Shown: positions 14,881-23,414, numbered from the stretch's first letter. The stretch: 50,177 bases of DNA from Flavobacteriaceae bacterium (GCA_002707745.1 PANU01000109.1:1-50177); one strand, 5' to 3'. Numbers and translations: made by a program. The notes: generated by a model from the sequence alone, not told the origin.

Positions 14881-14912
14881 AAATAAAAATACCCACAGCT
14901 TAAGGCTGTGGG
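14881..14912 (-). terminator. Terminator hairpin downstream of ssrA
   Basis: CCCACAGC (14892-14899) / GCTGTGGG (14905-14912), with a T-rich tract on the minus strand after the stem (14881-14890). It lies 80 bases past the end of tmRNA. A smaller hairpin, TTGGC/GCCAA at 14946-14961, lies closer to the gene. Confidence 0.75.
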
Positions 14913-14991
14913 CATCTTTAATTTGGAAAAAATACTTAAGCAAGCTTGGCATTTTTGCCAAATTAAATCTGCTGCGTATTTTTGAGTCAAG

Positions 14992-15387
14992 TGGAGCCGG
15001 AGGGATTCGAACCCTCGTCCAAACGCGTTGCGTTACAGCTTTCTACATGTTTAGTTTTTGTTTAGATTTTCGAGAGATTGCCGGTCAAAAACTACCAACG
15101 CACTCCTTATCCCAACTTGAGTTTCTCGGGAGTGTCTGGGCACCATTCCCAATAGGTTTACTTTTACGAAGCCACGAAATCGAACGCCGTAAACCAAGGC
15201 CTTCGAGTGACTTCCTGCATGCCCGTCTTACGGGCCGAGGCATATCCTACTATAATTCAGATTATGCTGCTAGGGCGTAGTTATTCTCGCCGTTTAAAAA
15301 GTCTGAACAATGATATTTAAGAGCTATCATCCAACGCTCTACATGCTTACCATACCACAAGACCCGCTGTCAAAACCAGTCGGCCCC
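14992..15387 (-). ncRNA. ssrA: Transfer-messenger RNA (tmRNA)
   Basis: Rescues stalled ribosomes and tags the nascent chain for proteolysis. The 5' end reads GGGGCCGACTGGTTTTGACA (15387 downwards) and the 3' end has the T-arm GAGGGTTCGAATCCCTC and acceptor strand CGGCTCC-A. The seven-base acceptor stem pairs throughout, with one G-U. The tag frame at 15291-15262 reads GENNYALAA and then TAA, the tag known from Bacteroidetes, with GGC as resume codon. Genomic CCA is absent, so it must be added after processing. The one-piece RNA of 396 bases has a normal length. A TATCTTTG box at 15557-15550 is the likely promoter, giving a precursor with a leader of about 160 bases. Confidence 0.97.
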
Positions 15388-15460
15388 ATATGGAATAAAA
15401 TTCCAAAATTTCAAATAACAATATCCAAAAAACAAGAACACTGTTTGTATCCTTATTATT

Positions 15461-15547
15461 TTGGGCGTGCCTCGCCGCGGCGAGTCGGGCTTTCCGCTAT
15501 ATCCCCGATAGCTATCGGGGGATGTCGCTTCAATCCCTCACGCAGGT
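15461..15547 (+). repeat. Interspersed palindromic repeat upstream of ssrA
   Basis: The element contains two perfect palindromes, CTCGCCGCGGCGAG (15471-15484) and CCCCGATAGCTATCGGGG (15503-15520). These are set between the conserved blocks GGGCGTGCC, GTCGGGCTTTCCGCT and CAATCCCTCACGCAGG. It is G/C-rich against an A+T-rich background. A second, diverged copy is at 1108-1171. It would be transcribed as part of the tmRNA precursor leader. Confidence 0.8.
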
Positions 15548-15549
15548 GG

Positions 15550-15557
15550 CAAAGATA
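15550..15557 (-). promoter_or_regulatory. Predicted ssrA promoter (-7 box)
   Basis: TATCTTTG on the minus strand matches TAnnTTTG exactly. No clear TTG is seen at -33. It faces away from the TATCTTCG box at 15570-15577 on the plus strand, which may drive the Lys1-like gene. Confidence 0.45.
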
Positions 15558-15569
15558 CAAGAATAATAG

Positions 15570-15577
15570 TATCTTCG
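15570..15577 (+). promoter_or_regulatory. Possible promoter of the Lys1-like gene
   Basis: TATCTTCG is one base off the TAnnTTTG box and lies 33 bases before the start at 15611. Weak evidence by itself. Confidence 0.3.
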
Positions 15578-15610
15578 TAGCCCAATTATTTATTTCAAAA
15601 TCCGTACCAA

Positions 15611-16825
15611 ATGCCAATTACCTTCGCTATCATTAAAGAACGTAAAAATCCGCCAGATCGTCGTGTCGTTTTTTCACCTTCCGCTTTAAAAGAGGCCTCC
15701 CAAAAATTTCCAGAAGCCCGATTTATTGTCGAGTCTAGCGATATCAGGATCTTTTCAGATCGGGCTTATAAAGATGCAGGCTTTCAAGTGCTGGAGGATG
15801 TTTCAGAAGCAGATGTAATGCTGGGCGTTAAAGAAGTACCTGTAGAAGCATTAATCCCCAATAAAAAATATTTCTTTTTCAGCCATACCATTAAAAAGCA
15901 ACCATACAACCGAAAGTTATTGGTAGCAATCCTGGAGAAAAATATTGAGATGTACGACCACGAAACCATCGTAAAACAAAACGGCGCGCGCCTTATTGGC
16001 TTTGGTCGCTATGCGGGGTTGGTAGGTGCTTACAATGGATTTAGGGCTTTAGGAATTCGTGATGGCTTATTCAACCTACCCAAGGTAGAAGGTCTGGCCG
16101 ACTTGAATGCGGTAAAAGCTGAACTGGATAAAATAACCCTTCCAGCCATTAAAATTTTATTGACGGGAACTGGAAAAGTGGCTAAGGGTGCAAAAGAAAT
16201 TTTAGATTATCTAGAGGTAAAGCAAGTGAGCGATGCCTTGTACCTGACTTCAAATTTCACCGAACCCGTCTATTGCATGGCAGACGTTATGGAATACGCC
16301 AAACGCAAAGACGGAAAAGTAGGGGACAAGTATGCCTTTTATAAAGACCCGTCGGGTTATGAAAGCAACTTTATGCCCTATGCCGCACAGACAGATTATT
16401 TTATAGCCGGACATTTTTATGGAGATGGTGCTCCGTATTTGTTTTCAAGAGAAAATGCCAAACGCGACGATTTCAGAATAAATCTGGTAGCAGATATTTC
16501 ATGCGATATAGACGGTCCTGTGGCAAGTACCATTCGTCCCAGTACTATTGCCAACCCGTTTTATGGCTACGATCCTGAAACGGAAGTGGAAGTGCCTTTT
16601 GGTTCACCCAACAGCATTGGTGTGATGGCAGTAGATAACTTACCTTGTGAACTCCCAAAAGACGCCAGCGAAGGCTTTGGAGATATGTTTATTGAACATG
16701 TATTTCCAGCTTTTTTTAACGGTGACGAACGGGGTATTTTAAAACGCGCCAGAATGACCACTGCCGATGGAAAATTAACCGAACGTTATAAATACCTGGA
16801 GGCTTATGTAGCTGGAAATGATTAG
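15611..16825 (+). CDS. Lys1-type saccharopine dehydrogenase-like oxidoreductase
   Basis: The 404-residue protein starts with an alanine-dehydrogenase/PNT N-terminal fold (FAIIKERKNPPDRRVVFSP). The family's catalytic pair appears as Lys in LGVKEVP and His in FFSHTIKKQ, as in NAD-dependent saccharopine dehydrogenase (Lys1). The later part has LIGFGRYAGLVGAYNGFRALG and the nucleotide-binding stretch ILLTGTGKVAKGAKEIL, with GTGKVA in place of the usual GxGxxG. It may act in lysine breakdown or on a related opine-like amino acid. No partner enzyme for lysine is next to it. Its stop codon overlaps the convergent gene by 4 bases. Confidence 0.8.
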   Translation: MPITFAIIKERKNPPDRRVVFSPSALKEASQKFPEARFIVESSDIRIFSDRAYKDAGFQVLEDVSEADVMLGVKEVPVEALIPNKKYFFFSHTIKKQPYNRKLLVAILEKNIEMYDHETIVKQNGARLIGFGRYAGLVGAYNGFRALGIRDGLFNLPKVEGLADLNAVKAELDKITLPAIKILLTGTGKVAKGAKEILDYLEVKQVSDALYLTSNFTEPVYCMADVMEYAKRKDGKVGDKYAFYKDPSGYESNFMPYAAQTDYFIAGHFYGDGAPYLFSRENAKRDDFRINLVADISCDIDGPVASTIRPSTIANPFYGYDPETEVEVPFGSPNSIGVMAVDNLPCELPKDASEGFGDMFIEHVFPAFFNGDERGILKRARMTTADGKLTERYKYLEAYVAGND

Positions 16826-18783
16826 CTTTTTTCCAGAACAATCATTTCTTTGTTTTGCATGGTAACTACTGCATTAAAAAACTCTTTTAAGCTGTTGTAC
16901 TTTTCTGGTGTAAAATAATGTTGGTTTAATTTAAAACTGAATCTAATAGACAATTTACCCCCGGTAGTTCCATACACTACAGAGCATTCTCCTGCGTCTT
17001 CAGGTAATTTTACTATGGTGTTTTGAGGAACTTCGGTAATTGTGTATTGATTGCTTAAATCCAGATTTAATAAAAAAGTTTGTGAAACAGGATATCCGAA
17101 ATCTACCGGATAACTTCTGTAATTTAATTTGAAAGGGTTTTCATCGTAAAACGCTTGCAGAAAAAAAGGCGAGAGGTATACTTTGTTTGAGGTAAGTTCT
17201 GGAGTAATGGTTACCTGATAGCTCTCTTTTAGATTTCCCGACACATTGCGTTGGTTTTCTACAGTAAACGCTGTAAGGTTAGCATCAGTTGTTAGTTTTT
17301 GTTTTTCCTTTTTAAAGTCTTCCAAACCTTGTTCTGCCATTAGTTTTCGCTCTATTACTGCTGGATACCCTACATAGGTTTCACTTACTTTTCCGGTTAT
17401 TTTTTGGTCTTCGGTAAATCTTAGCTGTGCATTTATATAGGCAACATTCTTTTTGTAGGGTACAATATCTATCCAATAGCTGCCATTTTTTATATCCAGG
17501 ACACGACCTTGATTGTTTAAGGCTATGGCAGGAAGTACAGCAAAAGGGGTAAATTTACTGGTAGCGTCTAATAAATAAGTAGCCTCGCCAATTTTTAAAA
17601 GTGCAATAGCATAGTTAAATTCAGTAAGGACGGGATATAATTTTGTAGGCAATGCCTGGTCTCGTGTTGCAATAAGAACTAGGGTAGCATCTAACCCGGC
17701 AGCTTCCAAGGCATTAATGAGGGAAATATTTATTTCGCTGCTATTTCCAACTTTTTCTTCAAAAGCTTCTTTTACCCGTATATCGTTTAGAATACGTTGC
17801 TTGCCATTATAATTAAAGTGATTCTGTATAAAATAGTAGATTGCTTTGGCTTTTTCCAGAGGATCGCCCATAGATAGCACCGATGTTGGCAGGTTTTTCT
17901 CAAAAAAGTTTTTATACCCCAGTTGTCTTCCCAGATCTTTATCAAATCTAAACTCTTTATCTACATCCCTCCATTCTCTGGTGTATTCGGTTTTATTTCC
18001 CTTAAAATCGTAATACTCTTTTAACTCATAATTCACCCGGGCCATATAGTTTTTTTCTGAAAGCATATGCGATTCTTTTTTAAATGCAGGAACATCTTTC
18101 ATGGCGTAAAGCGCCACTTCGCAATCTGCATTTACCTCGTAACCGGGTAGCCAAAAGCAGTTTTCTTTTAAAGAAACATCATTAATATACAGTTCTTCAT
18201 TACCTACTAAGCTTCTTCGGTACACATAATTCCCGGGGATTTCGGTTTCAAATTCGGTATACAGCTTCGGAATTGTACTTTGAAATTGCCATCCGCCTAA
18301 ATTTGAAAAGTAGGGTGATTCTATAGTGTAGCGATATTCCAGAACACTACCATCCTGCACATTGGGAAATGTAAATTTCTTTACGCCCCAGTTGCTTACG
18401 GGGTCTTCAGTAAAAATACTTGCTTGTTTTAAGTACGATTTTAGTTTGTTATTATGCGTAATAGCCTCGAGGTCTTTTACTTTTTCATCAAATGTTCCCC
18501 CTGTATAATAAGGAATGGAAATGGTAGCGTGCTGAAAATTTCTTGCATCCAATACTTTCATTTTTACATATACCTCTTTTACAAGTCTAATTCTGTCGTT
18601 TATAAGCTGAACAGTGTTTCGCCCGGTTTCAAAAAGTACCAGCCCGGCAGCTTCCGTATCTTCATCAAAGGTGGTCATGGTTAACTCTATGGTGTTGGGA
18701 CTGCCAAAAGTAGCCTGAGGACGGTCTTGTGCTATTGAACTGAACGATAAAAAACCGATTAAAAAGAAAATTAAGAAACGCAT
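16822..18783 (-). CDS. DUF3857/transglutaminase-like exported protein
   Basis: I start at the ATG at 18783 (MRFLIFFLIGFLSFSSIAQ), which gives a clean signal peptide, rather than ten codons upstream; 653 residues. The N-terminal half is DUF3857-like (YVKMKVLDARNFQHATISIPYY and FTFPNVQDGSVLEYRYTIES). A transglutaminase-like segment follows at about 340-430 (KAIYYFIQNHFNYNGKQR, FEEKVGNSSEINISLINALEAAGLDATLVLIATRDQ) and then beta-rich sequence. At the usual catalytic Cys position (GxCxD) it reads GNSSEIN, so it may bind rather than process its substrate. Such proteins are frequent in this phylum and lack a known role. Confidence 0.8.
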   Translation of the reverse strand: MRFLIFFLIGFLSFSSIAQDRPQATFGSPNTIELTMTTFDEDTEAAGLVLFETGRNTVQLINDRIRLVKEVYVKMKVLDARNFQHATISIPYYTGGTFDEKVKDLEAITHNNKLKSYLKQASIFTEDPVSNWGVKKFTFPNVQDGSVLEYRYTIESPYFSNLGGWQFQSTIPKLYTEFETEIPGNYVYRRSLVGNEELYINDVSLKENCFWLPGYEVNADCEVALYAMKDVPAFKKESHMLSEKNYMARVNYELKEYYDFKGNKTEYTREWRDVDKEFRFDKDLGRQLGYKNFFEKNLPTSVLSMGDPLEKAKAIYYFIQNHFNYNGKQRILNDIRVKEAFEEKVGNSSEINISLINALEAAGLDATLVLIATRDQALPTKLYPVLTEFNYAIALLKIGEATYLLDATSKFTPFAVLPAIALNNQGRVLDIKNGSYWIDIVPYKKNVAYINAQLRFTEDQKITGKVSETYVGYPAVIERKLMAEQGLEDFKKEKQKLTTDANLTAFTVENQRNVSGNLKESYQVTITPELTSNKVYLSPFFLQAFYDENPFKLNYRSYPVDFGYPVSQTFLLNLDLSNQYTITEVPQNTIVKLPEDAGECSVVYGTTGGKLSIRFSFKLNQHYFTPEKYNSLKEFFNAVVTMQNKEMIVLEKS

Positions 18784-19054
18784 ATTTTTATGTTTGCTGA
18801 CAAAACTATGCAACTGAACTATGAGTTCAAATAAAATGGGTGTGTTTGTTTTAATTAGTTACCTGTCTGGAGATTGGTTTTACAAACCTTTGTCCAAACC
18901 ACCTCAAATACAGATTCTTAAAAGATATTTAAAAATAAGAACGCCCATAAAACGTAAAACTTAGCAGTACTAATCGGGCGCACTGTAAGGGAGTGGTATA
19001 AGCAGGCAACAGCATAATTTTATTTAATAAAATTAAAAAATGTAATTTAGTTGT

Positions 19055-19417
19055 ATGAACCCAGCCGAAGCCTATATTCTAAACAAGCCAGAACCTTTTC
19101 GCTCCATGCTTCTGGAAATACAAGTATATATTGAGCAAACATTACCCGATTATGATTTAAAATTTAAGTGGAAGTTACCCATTTATTATAGCGAAGGGTG
19201 CCCCATTTGCTATTTAAACGTTACAAAAGGGTATGTAGATGTTTGTTTTTGGGCACGAAATGCATTTAACATACACCTTGATCTTCTTATTGCTGAAAAG
19301 CGAAAATTTGTAAAGTCGTTACGATATTATGTGCCAGAAGACATTAACGGAACTATTTTAACCGAATGCCTGGAAGAAGCCTACCGAACCCGCACCAAAG
19401 GCTTTACAGCTGGTTAA
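19055..19417 (+). CDS. DUF1801 family protein
   Basis: A 120-residue soluble protein. MNPAEAYILNKPEPFRSMLLEIQ followed by LPDYDLKFKWKLPIYY and YLNVTKGYVDVCFW fits the DUF1801 (YdhG-like) family, a small alpha/beta fold of unknown biochemical function. The last 14 bases overlap the end of convergent kdsA. The upstream gap (18784-19054) shows no clear gene; a weak TAATTTAG box lies just before the start. Confidence 0.8.
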   Translation: MNPAEAYILNKPEPFRSMLLEIQVYIEQTLPDYDLKFKWKLPIYYSEGCPICYLNVTKGYVDVCFWARNAFNIHLDLLIAEKRKFVKSLRYYVPEDINGTILTECLEEAYRTRTKGFTAG

Positions 19418-20222
19418 TGGTTTTTTTAATGGCAGTTAAATCTGTTAGTAATTTTTCCAAATTGGCAAGATCCAGCATGTTGGCACCATCACTTTTGGCG
19501 TTGGCAGGATCAAAATGTGTTTCAATAAAAAGGCCATCGGCCCCGGCGGCTATTCCTGCGCGGGCAATAGTACTTATCATTTCTGGTCTTCCTCCAGTTA
19601 CGCCTACGGTTTGATTGGGTTGTTGTAAACTATGGGTTACATCTAACACAACTGGCGCAAATTGTTTCATGGTGGGAATGCCTCTAAAATCTACTAACAT
19701 ATCCTGATAGCCAAACATTGTTCCCCTGTCGGTAACGCATACCTGATTATTGCCACTATCGGTTACTTTTTTTACGGCGTGTTGCATGCTTTCAGGACTC
19801 ATAAACTGTCCTTTTTTAAGGTTTATTACCTTTCCGGTTTCTGCTGCGGCTACAACCAGATCGGTTTGCCTCACTAAAAATGCAGGTATTTGAAGCACAT
19901 CTACATAAGCGGCGGCCATTGCAGCGTCACTGCTTTCGTGAATGTCGGTTACCGTTGGTAGTTTAAATGTTTCTGAAACCTTGCGCAGTATTTTTAAGGC
20001 TTTTTCATCTCCAATCCCTGTAAAACTGTCAATCCGGCTTCGGTTTGCTTTTCTGAAACTTCCTTTAAAAATATAGGGTATTTCAAGTTTGTCTGTAATG
20101 GTTAGTACCTTTTCGGCAATACGTAGTGCCATATCTTCTCCTTCAATGGCACAAGGACCAGCAAGTAGGAAAAAGTTGTTGGAAGCGGTGTGTTTTAACT
20201 GCGGAATTAAATCTAAATTCAT
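19404..20222 (-). CDS. kdsA: 3-deoxy-8-phosphooctulonate (KDO-8-P) synthase
   Basis: Condenses phosphoenolpyruvate with arabinose-5-phosphate to KDO-8-P, the first committed step to the inner core of lipopolysaccharide. The 272 residues carry LAGPCAIEGEDMA, PYIFKGSFRKANRSR, GFQ-type KKGQFMSPESM, VCVTDRGTMFGYQDMLVDFRG and DVTHSLQQPN. Cys24 in AGPCAIE marks the metal-dependent class (E. coli has Asn here). Its presence shows an LPS-making Gram-negative. A TATCTTTG box at 20253-20246 is the likely promoter. Confidence 0.96.
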   Translation of the reverse strand: MNLDLIPQLKHTASNNFFLLAGPCAIEGEDMALRIAEKVLTITDKLEIPYIFKGSFRKANRSRIDSFTGIGDEKALKILRKVSETFKLPTVTDIHESSDAAMAAAYVDVLQIPAFLVRQTDLVVAAAETGKVINLKKGQFMSPESMQHAVKKVTDSGNNQVCVTDRGTMFGYQDMLVDFRGIPTMKQFAPVVLDVTHSLQQPNQTVGVTGGRPEMISTIARAGIAAGADGLFIETHFDPANAKSDGANMLDLANLEKLLTDLTAIKKTINQL

Positions 20223-20245
20223 AGGGTTTTAAAACTTTTATGCCA

Positions 20246-20253
20246 CAAAGATA
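20246..20253 (-). promoter_or_regulatory. Predicted kdsA promoter (-7 box)
   Basis: TATCTTTG on the minus strand fits TAnnTTTG exactly and lies 23 bases upstream of the kdsA start. The -33 element is not clear. Confidence 0.5.
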
Positions 20254-20361
20254 CGTAATATAAAAACTGAAGTTTGAAACTTTACGTAATTATAGCCGAA
20301 TCTAAAGGTTTCAATTTGTGGGGAATTTGTAACCTGGTATATGAAAGCTTATTAAACTATT

Positions 20362-21093
20362 ATGAGAAAAACTACTTTTGGCAGCAATTTGGGGTTGCTA
20401 CAATTAGGAATTTTATTAATTATAGTAAATTTTATTGTAATTTATTTTTTTAATATTGAGGTGTCACGAACAGTTAGAATGATTTCATGTGTAGCCCTTT
20501 TTGGTTACTTGTTTTTTAAAAGTGGCCTTAAAAAAAACCTGCTTGTATTGGGTTTTCTTCTTTTGTTTGCACGGGATGTGGCAGTGCTTTTCTACGAATC
20601 GCCTTTATTTAAAACAATTTCTTTGCTCTGTACCGTCTTGGTATATACTACTGTTTGTTTATTTATATTTAGGAGGTTGCCTATGGTTCGGTTTAGTATG
20701 ACGGTAATTTTGTTTGGTCTGGGAATTATTATTCTGAATATTTTTAATGTCTTTTACTTGTCAGATATTATTATCCCTTCTCTAGATAATGACATCCAGC
20801 TTATCTTATTTTTTACCCAGAGTGCCGTAATGTTGTTTATGGGGTTGTTTGCTTTTTTATACAACGAATCTTACGAAGGCAAACAGTCGTTGCATTTATT
20901 GTTGTGCGTCATAGCATTTATATTTTCAGATCTGGGTGGTTTGGCAGCGTATTTCTTTGGGTATGAGCCTGCGTATTATGCCGAAAGAACGTGTTATCTT
21001 ATAGCTGCATCGCTCCTGGTAGATTATATTATAAATTTTCAGCCCACGGCAGATACGGTAAGTGAGTTGCGGGATGATAAACTTAGGATTTAA
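20362..21093 (+). CDS. Polytopic membrane protein of unknown function
   Basis: The 243 residues contain about seven or eight hydrophobic helices with short loops, ending in a charged tail (VSELRDDKLRI). The distribution of helices and the late CVIAFIFSDLGG...ERTCYLIAASLLVDY segment loosely recall YhhN/lysoplasmalogenase-like proteins, but I see no decisive motif. It is monocistronic between divergent kdsA and typA. Confidence 0.7.
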   Translation: MRKTTFGSNLGLLQLGILLIIVNFIVIYFFNIEVSRTVRMISCVALFGYLFFKSGLKKNLLVLGFLLLFARDVAVLFYESPLFKTISLLCTVLVYTTVCLFIFRRLPMVRFSMTVILFGLGIIILNIFNVFYLSDIIIPSLDNDIQLILFFTQSAVMLFMGLFAFLYNESYEGKQSLHLLLCVIAFIFSDLGGLAAYFFGYEPAYYAERTCYLIAASLLVDYIINFQPTADTVSELRDDKLRI

Positions 21094-21229
21094 ATTATAT
21101 CATTTTTATTTCTTGTCATATGGTTTTAAGATTAAACGTAAAGTATTTCTTCTGAAACAGCTTGTTTTCCATTAGTTATAAATTAGTTGAATAATTGTAA
21201 ACTTGTGTTATTACCTCAATTATTAACTG

Positions 21230-21237
21230 TACTTTTG
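21230..21237 (+). promoter_or_regulatory. Predicted typA promoter (-7 box)
   Basis: TACTTTTG followed by CACCG matches TAnnTTTG and shares its downstream bases with the cold-shock promoter at 11349. A TTG is 24 bases upstream, slightly far for the -33 element. Confidence 0.5.
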
Positions 21238-21286
21238 CACCGCCTAAAAAAGGGCTAAGACCAATAGTCTACTTAATAAAAAATTA

Positions 21287-21300
21287 CCCGCCTGCGCGGG
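21287..21300 (+). repeat. G/C-rich hairpin directly before typA
   Basis: CCCGC (21287-21291) / GCGGG (21296-21300) with a CTGC loop ends eight bases before the typA ATG. It is the only G/C-rich spot in the leader and resembles the gcctgc/gcaggc palindromes elsewhere in the window. Confidence 0.6.
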
Positions 21301-21308
21301 CAGTACAC

Positions 21309-23102
21309 ATGGAAATAAAAAATATCGCTATTATAGCACACGTTGACCACGGTAAAACAACCCTGGTAGATAAAATTATGCACCACTGTAGCCTGTTTCG
21401 TGAAAACGAAAAAACAGGGGAGCTTATCCTGGATAATAACGATCTGGAACGTGAGCGGGGAATTACCATTACTTCAAAAAACGTATCGGTAACGTATAAA
21501 GACACAAAAATTAATATTATAGATACCCCTGGTCACGCCGATTTTGGTGGAGAAGTAGAGCGGGTGTTAAATATGGCAGATGGTGTATTGTTATTAGTTG
21601 ATGCTTTTGAAGGTCCTATGCCACAAACCCGTTTTGTATTGCAAAAAGCAATCGATCTTGGTCTAAAACCTTGCGTGGTTGTAAATAAAGTAGATAAAGA
21701 AAATTGTACTCCAGACGAAGTACACGAAGCTGTTTTTGACCTTATGTTTGAGTTAGGTGCAGAAGAATGGCAACTGGATTTTCCAACTGTTTACGGGTCT
21801 GCCAAGAACAACTGGATGAGCGACGACTGGAAAAACGAAACAGACAACATAGAGCCTTTACTGGATATGGTACTGGAACACATTCCATCTCCTACTATTA
21901 AAGAAGGAAATACCCAGATGTTAATTACCTCACTGGATTACTCAAGTTTTACCGGACGTATTGCTATTGGACGTCTCCTTCGTGGAAATATTAAAGAAAA
22001 TATGCCTATCTCTTTGGTAAAAAGAGACGGGACTATTAAAAAATCGCGTGTAAAAGAAGTACATACTTTTGAAGGTCTGGGAAGAATGAAAGTGGAAGAA
22101 GTACAAGCTGGTGATATTTGTGCTTTGGTGGGTATTGAAGGATTTGAAATTGGCGATACCGTTGCCGATTTTGAAAATCCGGAAGCCTTAAAAACAATTG
22201 CTATAGACGAACCTACTATGAGTATGTTGTTCACTATTAACGATTCGCCTTTCTTCGGGAAAGATGGAAAGTTTGTGACTTCCCGCCATATTAAAGACCG
22301 TTTGGCAAAAGAACTGGAAAAAAATCTGGCCCTTAGAGTTGAAGAAACAGGAAGTGCAGATAAGTTTATGGTGTTTGGTCGCGGGGTATTGCACCTTTCT
22401 GTTTTAATTGAAACGATGCGTCGTGAAGGATATGAACTTCAAATTGGACAGCCACAGGTAATCATCAAAGAAATTGATGGTGTAAAATGTGAGCCTGTTG
22501 AAGAGTTAACCATCGATCTTCCTGAACACGTAAGTGGTCGTGCTATAGATATGGCTACCATCCGTAAAGCAGAAATGACGAGTATGGAAGCTAAAGGAGA
22601 GCGAATGATCTGTAAATTTGTTATTCCTTCCCGTGGTATTATTGGAATGCGTAACCAGTTGCTCACCGCTACTGCCGGGGAAGCAATTATGACACACCGT
22701 TTCTTAGAATACCAACCCTTAAAAGGAGGGATTCCAGAGCGTTTAAACGGGAGTTTAGTGTCTATGGAAAACGGTTCTGCCATTCCGTATTCTATCGATA
22801 AATTACAGGATCGTGGTCGTTTCTTTGTAGATCCGGGTGAGGATATTTACGAAGGTCAGGTAATTGGTGAAAACACACGCCAGGATGATATGGCAGTGAA
22901 TATTACCAAAACCAAAAAGTTAAGTAACGTACGTTCTTCCGGAGCAGATGACAAAGCAAAAATTGTCCCTGCTATCAAGTTTTCTTTGGAAGAAGCCCTG
23001 GAATACATACAAAAAGACGAATATGTGGAGGTAACCCCTAACTACCTTAGACTTCGTAAAATACACTTAAAAGAAGTAGACAGAAAGCGTAATAAGCTGT
23101 AA
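21309..23102 (+). CDS. typA: Translational GTPase TypA/BipA
   Basis: Ribosome-associated GTPase of the EF-G/LepA superfamily, important for ribosome assembly and stress or cold growth. The 597-residue length is normal. G motifs are AHVDHGKTT (G1, about 10-18), RERGITI (G2), DTPGHADFGGE (G3), NKVDK (G4) and GSAKN (G5). The EF-G-like domains continue with the C-terminal region that is special to TypA (PSRGIIGMRNQLLTATAGEA and GKVRERLNGSLVS-like GGIPERLNGSLVS). A terminator follows. Confidence 0.97.
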   Translation: MEIKNIAIIAHVDHGKTTLVDKIMHHCSLFRENEKTGELILDNNDLERERGITITSKNVSVTYKDTKINIIDTPGHADFGGEVERVLNMADGVLLLVDAFEGPMPQTRFVLQKAIDLGLKPCVVVNKVDKENCTPDEVHEAVFDLMFELGAEEWQLDFPTVYGSAKNNWMSDDWKNETDNIEPLLDMVLEHIPSPTIKEGNTQMLITSLDYSSFTGRIAIGRLLRGNIKENMPISLVKRDGTIKKSRVKEVHTFEGLGRMKVEEVQAGDICALVGIEGFEIGDTVADFENPEALKTIAIDEPTMSMLFTINDSPFFGKDGKFVTSRHIKDRLAKELEKNLALRVEETGSADKFMVFGRGVLHLSVLIETMRREGYELQIGQPQVIIKEIDGVKCEPVEELTIDLPEHVSGRAIDMATIRKAEMTSMEAKGERMICKFVIPSRGIIGMRNQLLTATAGEAIMTHRFLEYQPLKGGIPERLNGSLVSMENGSAIPYSIDKLQDRGRFFVDPGEDIYEGQVIGENTRQDDMAVNITKTKKLSNVRSSGADDKAKIVPAIKFSLEEALEYIQKDEYVEVTPNYLRLRKIHLKEVDRKRNKL

Positions 23103-23116
23103 AACTTTAAGACTGT

Positions 23117-23142
23117 AAAACGGGCTAAACTGCCCGTTTTTT
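23117..23142 (+). terminator. Rho-independent terminator after typA
   Basis: AAAACGGGC (23117-23125) / GCCCGTTTT (23132-23140) with a six-base loop and following T residues. Confidence 0.92.
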
Positions 23143-23201
23143 AGTTTATTTGTTGTTAATTTTAAATTAAAAAGGGTATACAACCTTAAAAAGATACACG
23201 T

Positions 23202-23414
23202 ATGAATTTTTTGTATTTCGATCCAGGTTTAGGAGCAATGATTGTACAGGCAGTAGTAGCTGCTGCTGCAGGAGTTTTATTGTTTTCAAAAAATGCTTGG
23301 TATAAGGTAAAAGCGTTTTTCGGTTTGTTGAAAGAAGAGGATGACACCTACGACTCCATAGACATTGACGATAAAGAAGACACTGAAACCAATCTCGATG
23401 AGCACAAAAAATAA
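23202..23414 (+). CDS. Small membrane protein with YFDPGLG motif
   Basis: A 70-residue protein: MNFLYFDPGLGAMIVQ, one hydrophobic Ala/Val-rich helix to about residue 29, then a basic stretch and a very acidic tail (DDTYDSIDIDDKEDTE). I recall similar proteins starting YIDPGTGS next to NoeA-like methyltransferases and membrane sulfatase-like genes in surface-polysaccharide loci; their function is unknown. Here the gene overlaps the methyltransferase start by 17 bases and heads the same plus-strand unit, so the two proteins are probably linked. Confidence 0.75.
   Translation: MNFLYFDPGLGAMIVQAVVAAAAGVLLFSKNAWYKVKAFFGLLKEEDDTYDSIDIDDKEDTETNLDEHKK

Noticed and set aside
14828-15280. Plus-strand 150-residue ORF across the ssrA region
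   Set aside because: It is the antisense of tmRNA and its terminators and contains no protein-like pattern.
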